Of a DNA stretch of 64,000 nucleotides, positions 21,771-34,689 are shown piece after piece (the first letter of the stretch is position 1; every line of letters begins with the position of its first letter). The position numbers and the translations under genes were made by a program. The notes beneath the pieces are model-generated. The model was not told the origin of the DNA. It worked only from the letters and a program-made list of their open reading frames with translations, and made no database searches. The stretch is from Ailurus styani (Eukaryota > Chordata > Mammalia > Carnivora > Ailuridae), in assembly GCA_002007465.1 (NCBI GenBank), contig LNAC01000003.1, positions 15,695,483 through 15,759,482 on the forward strand, read 5' to 3'.

Positions 21771-22160
21771 TTTATTTTTTGCAGCACGTTATTTATTTTC
21801 CTGATGGCAAGGACACCAGATGTGCTTTCTTACAGAGATGCTTTGAATTGGGTGAGAACATTATAGATAACTTAGTGGACACATTAACAGAAAAGAAAAT
21901 ACTAGTCATATTCACATTGTTCTGGGTCTTAGCATGACAGTGTTAATCTCTTATAGCTTGATTTCAACTACAATTTTTAATTAAAAGGTCAAAGATCTTA
22001 TACCCATACATTTCTGGAGTGAGTCATTGATTCAGATGCAAAGCTAAACAAATATATATGAAGAAGGTGGCAACTAGGTTTTAGAGAGAAAGTGACCAAA
22101 AAAAACCTAAAAGAGAGAAAAGAATTTTGTGTGAAAACAGAACAAAACATTCTCAAATAC
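21771..22160. other. Unique non-coding DNA
   Basis: No recognised element. Confidence 0.35.
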
Positions 22161-22170
22161 AAAAAGAATT

Positions 22171-22352
22171 AGGAGTGCCAGGGTGGCTCACTTGGTTGAG
22201 CATCTGCCTTGAGCTCAGGTCATGATCTCAGGGTCCTGGGATGGAGCCCTACATTGGGCTCTCTGCTGAACAGGAAGTCTGCTCCTGCCCCTCCCCTCCT
22301 CTTGTGCTCTGTCTCTCTCACTTTCTCTCAAATAAATAAATAAAATCTTAAT
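22171..22352 (+). mobile_element. CAN-SINE, plus
   Basis: Head AGGAGTGCCAGGGTGGCTCA, then GAGCATCTGCCTTGAGCTCA. The linker differs from that of the young copies (CTCCTGCCCCTCCCCTCCTC), and the tail is AAATAAATAAATAAAATC. AAAAAGAATT is repeated perfectly at 22161-22170 and 22353-22362. Confidence 0.93.
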
Positions 22353-22362
22353 AAAAAGAATT

Positions 22363-23850
22363 TCATACCGTGGAAGTGTTACTGTCATCATTATCCTTAT
22401 ATTTTTCTGTTTCTTTTTACTTCCACACATATAAAGACAACAAAAACAGTAAAATTAACACAATTTTTAGTCATTCAAATATAAGAGTCAAATCTCAGCT
22501 TCTCCATTTGATGGCAACACTGAAAAAATCCCATTGATTTTCAGATCATTAGTTTCCTCTTCTCTAAACCTTGGAAAATTATGTAATAATACTCATCATA
22601 AGTAAAGAACCAAGCATGGTGTTTGGCATACTAGGGTTCCATATATTTTGGGTTTCTTTCTTTGAAATTGTTGGAAATTACTCCCTTTAGAAATATTCAT
22701 TGACAACCTAATGCAAAGACAGATAATAAAATAGATTCAAATAAACGTATGGAGAAAAACTACTACACACACAATGTTAACACAAAACAAGCAATACAAG
22801 ACTAAAGGTTAAATTTATGGTTCTTATAGTAGTAGAAGTATAATTCATGAATTATTAAACTAGCATAAGGAGATATAAAATTAAATAGTGATGTTGTAGT
22901 AAATCTAGTAGTAAATAGTTGTATAATTACTTGTTTAAGGACATCAATGAAAATGGAGAATAATGGCAACTGTACTGGTCAGGAAATATTTCATGGAGAT
23001 AACAGGTCTTAAACTTGAAGAAAAGAGGAGTGGGACAAAGATAATTGAGAGAAGAAACCAGCTTCATGAGTAAGAGGTCAAAATATGTCTCCCAGAAACA
23101 CAAACTCACAAAATGCATTGGCTATGTAGCACCCAGTCAGGAATGGTTTCATTAGTTCTCTATACACAAATGGTATGATCAATAATAATAATTAGACCAA
23201 ATAATCAAAATGTATACATGTAAAGATATTGCACCCCTATTTTCTTAACATTATAATTTTTAAACATTTTTATAAACTCATTTATAATGACATGTTCCAT
23301 AGGTTTTCCTAAATATTTATTGTCTTGCCGGAACTCTCTAACCCTTCAATTTGGAGATTCCACATTAAATGGAATAGCATTATCAAGGTATAGCTTTAGA
23401 ATGACTCACCCATAGGAGCTTCAGAATTTCTATTTTTTTGTATTTTGTAAATTTCCCACTATATTTTGAATATTTGAAAAATTTGTTAATTAGACAATAG
23501 TGTCATAAATCCTCATCATTCAGCTTTCACAATTACCAACATTTTGAAAAAATTCCTTCAGTTACTACAATTATTTATTTGTTTTTTGCTGTTTTAGTCC
23601 CCAAACAAATCCTAGATATGGTTTAATTTTGCTGATACATATTACAGCATTCACCTCTAACAAAATCTTTTTAAAAACAGTCTCACAAGTTATTGCATTC
23701 AATATAATTAACAATATTTATTCAATTCTGTCTAAGATTTTGATTCTGTTAAAATTTCTGTATTGGTTTTCAAAAATTTACTTTTTGTGCTTGATATTTG
23801 AATTAAAACCTGAACAAGTTTACATTTGTTTAATATGTCCTTTATTCAGC
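22363..23850. other. Mostly unique AT-rich DNA
   Basis: Contains a MIR relic at about 22490-22645 (listed separately). Otherwise nothing recognisable. Confidence 0.4.
22490..22645 (+). mobile_element. MIR fragment, plus
   Basis: ATCAGTTTCCTCTTCTCTAA-like centre, AATAATACTCATCATAAG, and ACCAAGCATGGTGTTTGGCA with a CATA end: the second half of MIR in order. Diverged. Confidence 0.6.
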
Positions 23851-24990
23851 TTTTTTTCAGCTTATTGATATATAACTAACAAAATTGTAAGATATTTAAA
23901 ATGTACCAGGTGGTGATTTAATATACATGTACATTGTGACAGGATTCCCTGCCTTCAGTTAATTAACACATCATCATCTCACACATTTACTTATTTTTTT
24001 CTTTTTTTAGTGAGAACATTTACGTCCTACTCTCTTAGCAAATTATAATTATAAAACACAGTGTTATCAACCATAGTGACTGTGTTATACATAGATCCTC
24101 AAAATGTATTCATTTTATAACTGAAAGCATATTCCCTTTTATCAACCACCTCCTATTCCCCACCCTCTAGTACCTGGCAACCATTTTTCTACTCTATTTC
24201 TAGGAGTTGAGTTCAACTTTTTTTTTTTTTTTTTTTTTTTTTTTAGATTCCATATATAAGTGACAGCATGCAGTATTTGTCTTTCTCTCCCTGGCTTATT
24301 TCACTTAACACAATGTCCTCCACTTTCATCTGTATTGTTGCAAGATACAAGATTTTTCTTATTTTAAAAGCTGAACAATATTCCATTATATACATAGAGA
24401 ATATATGTATATCACAATTATATATTTTATTATATCTAATATATAATTAATATTAATATATATTAAATGTATATATACATTTCATTTTACATAGAGAATA
24501 TGTACATGCCATATTTTATATATTCATATTTCATATACATTATATTGTAATATATTAATAATGTTACTATAATGTATACGAAATGTGGATATATAGATAG
24601 ATAACTACTTTTCTGATCCTTTTATTTATTAATGGCTGTTTAGTTTGTTTTCATAACTTGACTATTTTGAAAAATGCTGCAATGAATATGGGAGTTCAGA
24701 TATATCTTTGATATAATAGTTTTGTTTCCTTTTAATATGGGATGAACCTCCATATGGGTTTTTTTTTATAGTGACTGTACCAATTTACATTCCTACTAAC
24801 AGTACACAGGAGTTTCCTTTTCTCCACATCATCCCATTCTTTATCTCTTGTTTTTTCAATAGTAGCCATTCTAACAGGTTTGGAGTGATATTGTGATGAT
24901 TTTCCTGACAATGAGTGATATTGAGCATCTTTTCAAGTACCTGTTGGCCATTTATAGCTCTTCTTTGGAGCCACCAATGTCATTTGATAT
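23850..24990 (-). mobile_element. Old LINE-1 (L1M) 3' part, minus
   Basis: Antisense L1 3' UTR and ORF2 C-terminus: CAGCTTATTGATATATAACT, AACCATAGTGACTGTGTTAT, ACCACCTCCTATTCCCCACC, AGATTCCATATATAAGTGAC, CTGGCTTATTTCACTTAACA, AAATGCTGCAATGAATATGG and CCTACTAACAGTACACAGGA. Two secondary expansions interrupt it: a 27-T tract (24218-24244) and a TA-rich block (24391-24600). Frames are destroyed throughout. Confidence 0.85.
24391..24600. repeat. TA-rich block with internal partial duplication
   Basis: TACATAGAGAATAT occurs at 24391 and 24488, both followed by similar TA-rich sequence, suggesting a ~97-bp imperfect tandem duplication. The stretch 24437-24470 is close to palindromic (TAATATATAATTAATATTAA...), so a cruciform is possible. 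Confidence 0.6.
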
Positions 24991-25320
24991 ATTTGTTATC
25001 TCCTTTATTCTAAAACAGATTTTCCTCTCCTAAGCTTTTATGTTATTTATTGGTTGGAGAATTTGGACAGTTTTTCCTGTAGCATCTGCCTAATTTCAAC
25101 TTTATGTTGAAATTGTACCTCTATCTTTTATATTTCTAATAAACTCATTGTTTAACATAGAGACCTTATTAATATTACATTTCTTTTTTGAGTAAAAATG
25201 CTTCATGTTAACAGTTCTGAGTATGTTATGCTACAGCAAATCAGGTGGCCCATAGTGTCTGATTTTCTGACATTTAATTTGTTAAGTTTGATCGGTAAGT
25301 TCTGATGTGGTTATATTGAT
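24991..25320. other. AT-rich DNA
   Basis: No recognised element with confidence. It may still be degraded repeat. Confidence 0.3.
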
Positions 25321-25840
25321 TCATTCATTGTTCTCTATCATAACATGTCCAACTTGTTTTGTAAATACTAAAGTGTTTTTTCTAGGTTAACTATTTCATT
25401 AGTGGTTGCAAATGATGATTTTCTAATTCTATCAATGCTTCTGCAATTACTTTTAGGTCTTCATTTAAGAACTCTTACTCATCAGCTACAGTTATCCTGA
25501 AATAGAGTTGTGTAGGAAATGCCATATCAATGCTTAGTTATATTTATGCATTTATTTTTTAGAATAACTAATTGCATGTGTTTCAGTGATTTACAGTCAA
25601 TATTCTCTTCGACGCTCCAATTGTCTAAGACTTGGTCAGTGCCTTGGAGTCTGTGGTCTTTTAGGGAGATTGATATTTCCATGCTATCTAGAAAAACAAA
25701 AGCCCAGGCACATCCTCTATATTTCCTGCCCCACTTCTAGATTTACTCATTTCTCCTAAGAGTTCTTGTTCTTTTAATCCACATTTAGAGATCACAATCT
25801 GAAGACTCCATGTGTTCATTGTTACTGGTTTGTCATAAAT
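25321..25840 (+). mobile_element. Ancient interspersed repeat, family unassigned
   Basis: CCTGCCCCACTTCTAG...CATTTCTCCTAAGAG, TTCTTTTAATCCACATTTAG, ATCACAATCTGAAGACTCCA and TTCATTGTTACTGGT follow the same phrase order as 62360-62680 ('...cctagaatcagccatttctccaaggagcc...ttagtggagaatggta...'). Both are probably copies of one old mammalian element. Confidence 0.4.
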
Positions 25841-28365
25841 GCTTAAAAAGATAAAACAAGGAAATAATTACTATTTAGAAAAACAGAAAAAAATCATGTG
25901 TTTATATATTGTTTCTAATTCCAATTTAAACTTCTTAATTTCTTCTATTTTTATTCACATTTATTTTGCTTACACACAAAACTTTTCTCCTAATGACTTC
26001 TACATCATCCCTTATCTGCTTTAACCTGTTTTAAAATATTTAATATTTCAAAATACCATTGTTCTTACTAAAATGAAGATTATGATGCTGTTTAAGATTT
26101 TTTTGATCATCGTTTAGTGTAAATCTCAGTAAGAATATAGAGTCATCTGAAAAAAATTTTTATCTGTATTGTTGTAGCACCAATTTGATTTAAAAGTTCT
26201 ATTCATTGGTTTCAAATTACTTTTAACTTTTAGTTACTATGGTAAAGGATTGCTTTAGAAATCACCAACCTGGTGAGGGCAGAGGTTTTTTTTTTCCATG
26301 TAGGATTAGAAATTTATCCCAGTTATGAATCTTTTGTGGTTTTCAATTCTTTCTCCAGCATCACTTTGTATAGACTTAACAGAAATTCCTAATTCATAGC
26401 CATTGTGTTCCATACAACATTACCTCTGAGCAAAGAACACTTAAAAGAAAGAGGGCAGCAATGAAATTGAGTTCATAGAATTCACTGCTCCAAGCACATA
26501 CTCTCACATCTAAAAATACCTGTGTTGCCAGAGTAGTGGAATGGTCTGCTAACAACTCAGTGATGGTACCAGTCAGGAGACAGCCCCTTGTGGGACTGGG
26601 GTCTGGCCTTAAATCTTTGTCTAGCATTTGATGTCATTTCCTATTGCCTGAATGCAGGGCTCTTCTTAATCTTCTCTTCACCATAATCTTCACCATTCAC
26701 CCCACCACTGTGGATTTTGTAGATCACCTTATAATAAAACAGTTTGGAAAATCCACTTATGTTCTGAGATACTTGAGCATATAATGTCACTGGTTTTATT
26801 GAAATTTTTTTTTCTCTATTGCGATCTTAATTGGTCTGTCGGTTTCTGTGGGGAGATTTGAAGAAATTTAGAAACATGAATGAATGACCATTTTTTCCCC
26901 AACTGCTCACTTACTTTTTAAACTACAGTAGTACATTACTCATTCAAATCTAGCTTTCAATCCAATATATTATCAGATCTGTTCTCTCACATTTCTTTAG
27001 GAAAATACTCCTGAAGAATTTTCAATTTGGAGTCAGCAAGACAGGTTTTGATTTCTGGCTAGGTGACTTATTTGATGTGAGAATTTGAATAATTTAATTT
27101 TCAGAAACTTCAACTATCTTTTCTGAAAAAGGTAATAATTATATTTACCTCTGAGAGTAAGAGATAGATTAATTAATGTCTTAACCATGATGTTGAGACA
27201 CGGATATTTTCCCTTTTCCTCATTTAATTTTCTGTTCTCTCACATTTTAATTGTTAATGACATCAATTAAGAAACAATTTCTATTTTTCTTCGTAAACAC
27301 TGCACCTTGGAAATAAATTCCTTAAGAAAAAAACTGTCTAGCTTCCAAAGATATTGAAATATGTACATTCAGTTTATTTCTTTTCAGTAAATATTTACCA
27401 AACGTATGTTGTCTAATAGCAATTCCATCAAGAAACTTCTGAAAGCAAGCCATCAAAAAATCTAACCACATTGGCTAAAGAGATTGGTTTCATTAAAAAT
27501 ATTGATCACCCATGTCTTCCAAAGTGCTTATGCTGGTTTGTCATATCAGACAAATAGAGTTTAAAAATAGTCACTAACAAAATAGTAGAGTGTGTTTGTG
27601 TATGTAATATATATTTGTAGCAGATATGTGTAGTACTTGACTTTAAAATACAAATTCCTAGAAATTGAGAACCATGTTGTGTGTATTTTCTGTCTCACTC
27701 CTAACATATTGTGTGAGATCAATAAATATTAAACCAACACATTGTGCTTCCACAAAACTAGACATGAATTCATAAAATGACGATAGAAGCACCAAGCAAA
27801 ATATCTCATTTGGAACTAACCATATAAAGAGGCAACAGGGAACAGATTAAAGGGCACAGCTGTCTCATTCCACAAGTTTACTTGGAAAATAGCCCAGAGA
27901 ATATGGGAATATGTGACTGTATATCTTTCCTGTAGACTCATCCCTCTGGGCTCCACAGGGTTTTACAACAGTACCTTTTCTCTTCACTGCAGATCTATGA
28001 TGCTCACAAACTGACAGGAGTTAGTTCTTCTACTTCTTGAACTAAAAATTTTAGTGTGACTCTTGTTCCTTCAATGACTAATGAAGAGTCAGAAAAACAT
28101 ATACCACATTCAATTCAGTTCCACACAACCTTGGGTTGATTATTTTCAAGATGACAGAGGAGAAGTAAAAGTAAATGAAATACATGGTCTGCATTTTCTT
28201 TAAATAGTATTTTACAGATTCACATAGTAAAGCTGTATTTTTAGTCTTGAATTGCATTCAGGTGTACCTTGTATGGTCTCATTTATCATATATCAGCAGG
28301 CAAACTGGGCACTTAAAAATAACTATTATATATGCATTGTGTTTTCATAATGCTACATTTTTACT
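25841..28365. other. Mostly unique AT-rich DNA
   Basis: A MIR relic is likely at 27055-27175 (GGCTAGGTGACTTATTTGATG ... GGTAATAATTATATTTACCT). The 77-codon minus frame at 26394-26627 shows no domain. Nothing else is recognisable. Confidence 0.4.
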
Positions 28366-28369
28366 TTCA

Positions 28370-28560
28370 GCACTGTAGAAAATTTAAAAATATTGCAAAC
28401 ATAGTATTTAGTCTTTTCAATCATTCTATGAAACAGGAAGAACTGGTATTGTTTTCTCAATATAGACATGAAAATCTGACCTTAAGAAAAATTATGCAAT
28501 TTGTATAAGCTTACTAGCAGGAGGCCAGGCCAGAACTTGGGCCTCTGGGCTCTACACTGG
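28370..28560 (+). mobile_element. MIR fragment, plus
   Basis: TCATTCTATGAAACAGGAAG, GAAAATCTGACCTTAAG, TAAGCTTACTAGCAGGAGGC, and AGAACTTGGGCCTCTGGGCT with CTACACTGG: a classic ordered MIR 3' half. Confidence 0.75.
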
Positions 28561-28579
28561 CATACTTTTCAAAACAATA

Positions 28580-29640
28580 TTTTGGTTTAATTCATTAATA
28601 CTGCTTATGTATTGAATACCTACTATGTGTCAAGAAGGGCTATTTGGCTAAAAATGATAGAAAAGGTCACTTTCTTCCTGAGCTCTGTAACCTAATGAAA
28701 CAATTATACAAATAAATGAAGTAATCACACAACGTGTTAAGTGCAATAAAAGCAATACAGAGTGTGAGTTATAGGACACCAAAGATGGACTGTGGCTATA
28801 GGATTGCCAGGTTGAGAAAAAACAGAAACAAAAACGAAAGATACCAGTTAAATCTAATTTAAAAATAACCAACATTTTTTATTTGTATGTTTATGTTCTA
28901 TGCAATATTTGTAACACTAAAAAGTATTGTTTAATTGAAGTTAAGATTCAACTGAGTATATCTAGTGTTTTACCTTGGTAAGCTCATTTCCGAAGTAACA
29001 TTTGACCTAAGACCTGAATAAAACTAAAGAGCTAACTATATACAAAGATTCAAACAAAGATCATTCCAATAGAAAATCAGTTCTGAATCCAGAAAGTTCT
29101 TGAAAAACCCAGAGAAGCCAGGATGTCTTGATTTTGGTGAATGAGGGTGATAACAGTTCAAGATGAGGTTGGAAAGGTAAGAAGAAGCCAGATAATAGAG
29201 AGTCCTCTAGGAAAGGAATGTGGACTATATTATTAGTATGTCACATATTTCTTAAGAGGTTGCAAATTAGAAAGGCAATGACTGACTTATGCTTTAAAAA
29301 AAACCCAAAACCTCTGACTTCTGTATAGAAAAGAGGTTCAAGATGGGGCAAAAATTAAAGCAGGGAACATGATTAGGTTATTTTCAAGGTTCAGGGGAGA
29401 AAATCTTGACTTGAATTCAAGGATGGCAGTATGCATAGAGAAATGGATGGATTTGAATTTGACATTTCTGATGGAACCCAGAAGACTTGCTGATAGATTC
29501 AATATGAGGAATGAGAAATGGCATAAATTAAGAACTCCTAGGTTTTGGACCCAAGTGACTGGTGTATAGTGATGGAATTCCCTAAGATTAAGGAAAATGT
29601 ATAACGAAAAACTCAGGGGTAGGTATTGGTAATCAAATGA
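28580..29640 (+). mobile_element. Ancient pan-mammalian repeat, copy 2, plus
   Basis: Begins TATTGAATACCTACTATGTG and continues GACCTAAGACCTGAATAAAA, CATTCCAATAGAAAATCAG, GATGAGGTTGGAAAGGTAAG, CTTGCTGATAGATTCAATAT and ACTCCTAGGTTTTGGACCC. The order parallels the element at 12915-13290, but extends further 3'. A separate palindromic MITE is embedded near 28798-28985. Confidence 0.6.
28798..28985. mobile_element. Embedded MITE (hAT/Tc-like), degraded
   Basis: GGATTGCCAGGTTGAG at the left, CCAGTTAAATCTAATTTAAA internally, and ATTGTTTAATTGAAGTTAAG near the right recall an old palindromic MITE whose two halves repeat AGTTAAATTTGAATTTC in opposite orientation. It interrupts the ancient repeat around it. 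Confidence 0.45.
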
Positions 29641-30334
29641 TCTATTTTCAGCATAAGTTTCAGAAGTCTGCTAGATTTTAAAATGAAGATGTCAGATCAG
29701 TGATTGATTCTCATCCAAGAAAATAGGATGAGTCATCAATGAGAGTGATGGTTAGAGCAAGAGCAGGGAAAATACCACAAAGAAAAAGAACTTATTTAGA
29801 GAAAATCAAAAGTTTCATGACTAAGGACTGATGAATTTAAAGGAGTAAAAAGAGGCAACAGAAAATTAAAAGGAGGTCCTAAAAGGTTAGGTCCAGAAGG
29901 TAAGATAGAATGTTTTCTAAAGAGCATGATCACCTATTTTTGAATATACTGCTGAGACTTACAATAGATTCAAGATAGAAATATATCCATCTGACTTGGC
30001 TAAATGGAGTTCACATTGAGAAAAAGAGCCCTTCAAAGGTATTAAGTGAAAAACTCAAACCCAGTCTCCAGTTAGTTTGTGACTAAAATCTGGGTTTGCT
30101 TAAATAATGTTTATATTGCTATCTGTTGGGGATTCAGGCACCAGAAACTCTCTAATATATTAAGACAAGTGGAGGTACCCCTCCTCTAAAATATCCTTCT
30201 CTATATACTTTTCATCCTTTATCACACACTTATTTTACATTTATTGCATATAATAACTTATCTGATTTTGTGGATAAAAAGAAGTTGAGGTTGTATTTCT
30301 TAACCTCAGAATAGAAGGTAAGTGGAAAAAATTG
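29641..30334. other. Unique non-coding DNA
   Basis: No recognised element; possibly further degraded ancient repeat. Confidence 0.3.
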
Positions 30335-30348
30335 AAAAGTCTGTAACA

Positions 30349-30508
30349 GGGGCCCCTGGTTGGCTCAGTGGGTTAAGCCTCTGCCTTCGGCTCAGGTCAT
30401 GATATCAGGGTCCTAGGATCAAGCCCCGCATGGGGCTGTCTGCTCAGTGGGGAGCCTGCTTGTGATCTCTCTCTCTCTGTCAAATAAATAAAATCTTTAA
30501 AAAAAGAA
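30349..30508 (+). mobile_element. Young CAN-SINE with shortened linker, plus
   Basis: Head GGGCCCCTGGTTGGCTCAGT and CCTTCGGCTCAGGTCATGAT. Then GGGGAGCCTGCTTGTGATCT skips the usual CT-rich ~33-bp linker seen in neighbouring copies. The tail is AAATAAATAAAATC. The target duplication AAAAGTCTGTAACA is perfect over 14 bp (30335-30348 and 30509-30522). Confidence 0.95.
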
Positions 30509-30522
30509 AAAAGTCTGTAACA

Positions 30523-31835
30523 AACTATACAATAATAACATTTCATAAGCACTAACATAGAAATGTTAATAAAGTTGTACAGAATTCTGTTGGGTTATTT
30601 GGTGAATGTACATTTGAACCAAAACACTAAATAATATGCCAATCCTTGAATTCCAATTAAAGGAGTACTTTCCAAATGGTTGTTCCTTCTTGCTGGCCCC
30701 TAGAAGCTGAATCTGGTAAATCACTTGATTAAAAAAAAATCAGTATTATTGCATTTCCTACTCTGTCTTTTGGCATTCACAAGGAAAGATTAGAACTACA
30801 TTGTTAAAGTGGTTGATATTAATTTCATCCTAAAAGTTATTTTAGTGTAGAGTGCAGAATATTATGAAAGGAGATTTAAAATACATTAAATCTATTATAA
30901 TGTTGACCATAATATACTGCAACTATTTTTGATCTGAATGATCCAAGCACATTCTCTATACTTTGTTAGTTTAATCTTGCCAAATTCACTGAAAAACAAT
31001 CAAAATAAGATGTGTTTTTACCCTTTGAGTGAATCCATGCCACTGCACTTTATATATCAATCTATATTTGCACCTTCCCTGGAGACAAGGACAGCTCATC
31101 TTTGTGATCCTGATGTATATTTATGCTTCATTGTTTTGTATCCAATTAAAATGTATTATAGATTTCACAGAGAAGTAATTTGTTTTGTGCTTATATATGT
31201 GAAAAAAATGTGTTTAATTTTTCCATAATGCTTAATTGGAAGAAGTTCCTTAGAGAAAGTAGCCTTAAAAAAAGTTTGGGTGGATGAAACTACCATTACT
31301 GAGGTTTTGAAGGGAATGAAATGCTGTGTCAAATCATGTCAAAGAAAAAAATTCCCAAATTCAGAAACACTATATATGTAATTCTCTGAAAAATTGATTT
31401 AAAGTCTCCAGAACTTTGAAAATATCGTCCCTATCTAATCTTTAAAAAGAGTTATCATTTGAGCTTTTCTTACTTTATAATAAACAGTACAACTAATTAC
31501 TAGATTGGAGAATTAGTGGTATTGCTGACAAAAAGGAAGAGATAAATTATAGTAATATGAATAGTTTTTATACTTTTCCATAAGTAATTTGTACAAAACC
31601 ATGAAGATTTTGATATATGATCATTATCCCATCTAAATGTCATAGAAACCATACTGTGGTTATTCATATAAATAAGGAAATGGTAATATATTTCTTCCAA
31701 AGCATCTTCTATTGATTAGTTGTGCCATTGAAGTAAACAATTCTAATATTTAAATAAAAGAAAAAAGTTGGTTCTGGTTGAAAAATTAACTGCTACTACT
31801 GCCACTACTTCTACTACTGCTACTAATTAACCTAG
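30523..31835. other. AT-rich unique DNA
   Basis: No recognised element. The 96-codon plus frame at 30938-31228 has no known domain. A degenerate CTA triplet run lies at 31793-31825. Confidence 0.4.
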
Positions 31836-31839
31836 TATT

Positions 31840-32055
31840 TATTGAACACTTACAACATTCTTAATCATTTAGTATGCATTATATTATTAATGTTGACAAT
31901 ACTCATATATGTTAGGTAAATTATTTTCCTCATTTTTTTATGTTAGATAACTTACCCAGGGAATTTAATGAAACTGTTCAATGTTGTGAATGAGTGGTGG
32001 AATCAGAATTCAACAAATTCTGATGTGTCTTTAGACATTTTTAGTGTTGTGCCAC
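31840..32055 (+). mobile_element. MIR fragment, plus
   Basis: TATTTATTGAACACTTACAA, GTTAGGTAAATTATTTTCCT, GATAACTTACCCAGGGAATT and AATGAGTGGTGGAATCAGAA follow the MIR core order, the last being its 'agctagtaagtggcagagc' part. Confidence 0.75.
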
Positions 32056-32395
32056 TAGTGTACCATGACACCATTTTCTTTCCATACAGTTCTTTTCCTA
32101 GAGTTATTTATTTCAATTTTCATTTCTTGGGTATTTTATATCAGTATTTATAATTCTTCCAAACTTTCTATCAGAATACAATTTCCCACATGGTGAAGCA
32201 CATCAGGTGATGTATCAGTTCCAATTAATTTTCTTTCCTGGAGTCGGTCCTCTTGGCGCTCTCTATTCTTTTGCCCCTATTTGTACTCTAGTTCTGTAGG
32301 CCAGCAGCCCAGCTGGCTCTTCCTCTTACTGATCTTCTTTGGATCTGTTTTCTCCTTCATTTTGCTAGAAAGTGGCTTCCAGAAAAGTATTGATA
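32056..32395. other. Unique non-coding DNA
   Basis: Moderately GC-rich for the window (32235-32330). Nothing recognisable. Confidence 0.3.
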
Positions 32396-32399
32396 ATGA

Positions 32400-33560
32400 T
32401 TTGCATAAGTGGTACATTTTTGAGATATTTTATGCTTGAAAATATTTCTATTTTACCATCATTTTTAGTTGAAGTTTTTACTGAATAAATAATCCTAGTT
32501 GAAAATTTTCCTCCTTTAGAATTTTGAAGGCATCATGCCTTTGACATCTTACTTCTGATCGTTTTGTTGGGGAATCAAATGCCATGAATTGTTTACATGT
32601 ATTTATGTCTTTTCCCGACTCCTTATTAGCCTTTTCACTTTATCTTCATTTTTCAGAAGTTTGAAAATATGTGTTGGAAGACAATGCTCCATGAATATTT
32701 TTGCATTGATCATGATTTACTGAACAAGGATTACTAACAACCAAGGTTAAAGGTATGCTTGAATGGCAAACATTCTTTGGACATTAGAAAATGTCTATTT
32801 CTCTGAGGGGATTTAAAGTCTTCTCTTTCCTGAAGCCATTTCTTTAGATTACGAAGAGATGAAGTAAAGATAGACATTTTCCTTTTTCTAGAAAGGATTT
32901 TTTTATATTCCAAAACAAAGACCTTTCTCACTTTCCACTCTCTCAATCTCCCACGAGGTAGGAGGGCCACAAACTACAAGAATTTGGAAGTTTTTATTTG
33001 TTTGTTTGTTTGTTTCCTTCTGGTGCAACATTACTGTAGAGCAGGTGCTGTCTGTTGACTCATTCTTCAGGGAATTGGGGGGTAGGGAACTGGTATTTTG
33101 ATGCTACTCTGGCTGCTGCCATGAGTACTAAAAGGTTCAATCTCTCATCCGGAGATCTGCAGGCAGACCAACATTTAAGTGGATAAAATCTCAGACCTTC
33201 ATGATTTCAGGTGCAACAACATGCTCAAAGTGAGTCTCTTGTTCATTATTTATTCTGGATACCCTCGATATAGAAATCTATTTCATTTAGTCTAAGATAC
33301 TTCCTTGTATTGGCTTTTGATGATTCTCTTTCATCTTTTTTCTCTTTCTGTGATTCCTATTAGTTGTATGTTAGACCAGACTCTACTTTTCTTATTTTTC
33401 TCTCCAATTTTGCATTTTTTTCTTCTGTTTTGTTTGTTTGTTTTTGTTTTGTATTGTTTTGTTTTTGCTGTTGGGGTTGCTATAATTTCTACAATATGAC
33501 TTGTATTTAATGTTCTTAGTGATAAAAAAAGATTTTTATATTTTGATTCATATTTTAATT
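32400..33560 (-). mobile_element. Degraded old LINE-1 (L1M) 5'/ORF1-side sequence, antisense
   Basis: Phrases such as TAATCCTAGTTGAAAATTTT, GGCATCATGCCTTTGACATC, GATTCCTATTAGTTGTATGT and TAGACCAGACTCTACTTTTC match the antisense of an old L1 region that also occurs, better preserved, at 48635-49600. Heavily diverged, and the boundaries are uncertain. Confidence 0.4.
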
Positions 33561-34685
33561 TTAAAGAGGTTTCTTTAAGTCCTCTTTTTAAATAGCTAAT
33601 TATTGTTTTGTGAATAAAAATATCTCACCATTTTGAGTATATTATATTCTCAGAGATTATCTCTATCTTTTTATTCAAGAACTTTTTTCCTGTTTGATAT
33701 TGTTTCTTACTGTCATTCCTCAAATCTCCAAATATTTTTGAATGTTCACTCATACTTATGAAAAAAGGGTGTGGGTCAGGAACTTGGCAGTAGTTAGGAT
33801 TTCTGGGCAGGTGATTCCTAAATGTGAGCATGTGTTAGTCTTTTCTCTTGGACTGTATAGTTGCTGACCGATGTGAAGTGATGGAAGGGGGTGGATGTCG
33901 ACGGGTGACTGTCATCATCTTAAAACTAAGCAGTCCCAGGGAAGTTAGAAATTATAATCATTTGATGTAAAGATTTTCATTTAACCCCATTCTTTTGGAA
34001 CTTGCTTTTTCCCTGCTCCTCTGTGACTGAGATCCCTGAGTCTGGACACTTCTAGCTAAATTTCCTTATAGAATAAGCCAGGAATTGAGAGTAATAGTTA
34101 ATTTGCTCCATATTTAAAAGACAGCATGAGGATGACATGGGGAAGATAACATGTTCTCTTCATAGACTTTCTGGTAAATCCTCTGTTTCAGTTATACCTC
34201 CATCTTCTCCTTCCTAGTTATTAGGCATGTCCAAAGCCTGGGGATTTGGGGGCTTCAGTAGAGAAACTCAAGTTGCTTCTTATTAGAATTCACTTGCTCT
34301 GGTGTGGTGTTCAGTTTTTATTTTTCTCTGCTAATTTTGTCATATTATTATCACCCTTCAAAATATTAGTCATCTATTGTTTTATCCTCTTACACTTTTG
34401 TGAAGTAGGTAAGATTTTTTTTCTCTCAACCTGAGTTTCAAGAGGGAATAGATCTAAGATATGTGTTCAATTCCCTATGTTAATTTAGAAATTCAAATTC
34501 ACTTTTTGTTCCAAATAAAGCAAGTGTATATTTTGCCTACTATTATCCTGGGTTCTATATTAAGCTTTCTTTCTTATCCTTAGTTTTTATTCTAGTTATT
34601 ATCTATTATATCCTAAACAACAGGAATATATTTGATTATAAATATCATTAAATAAAGTCTAATTACCCAAAATCTGAATAGTCTA
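33561..34685. other. Non-coding DNA
   Basis: No recognised element. Frames of 62-68 codons have no domain. Confidence 0.35.
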
Positions 34686-34689
34686 CTCA

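Noticed and set aside
21627..21866. 79-codon frame of repeated YLSI
   Set aside because: Translation of the CTAT microsatellite.
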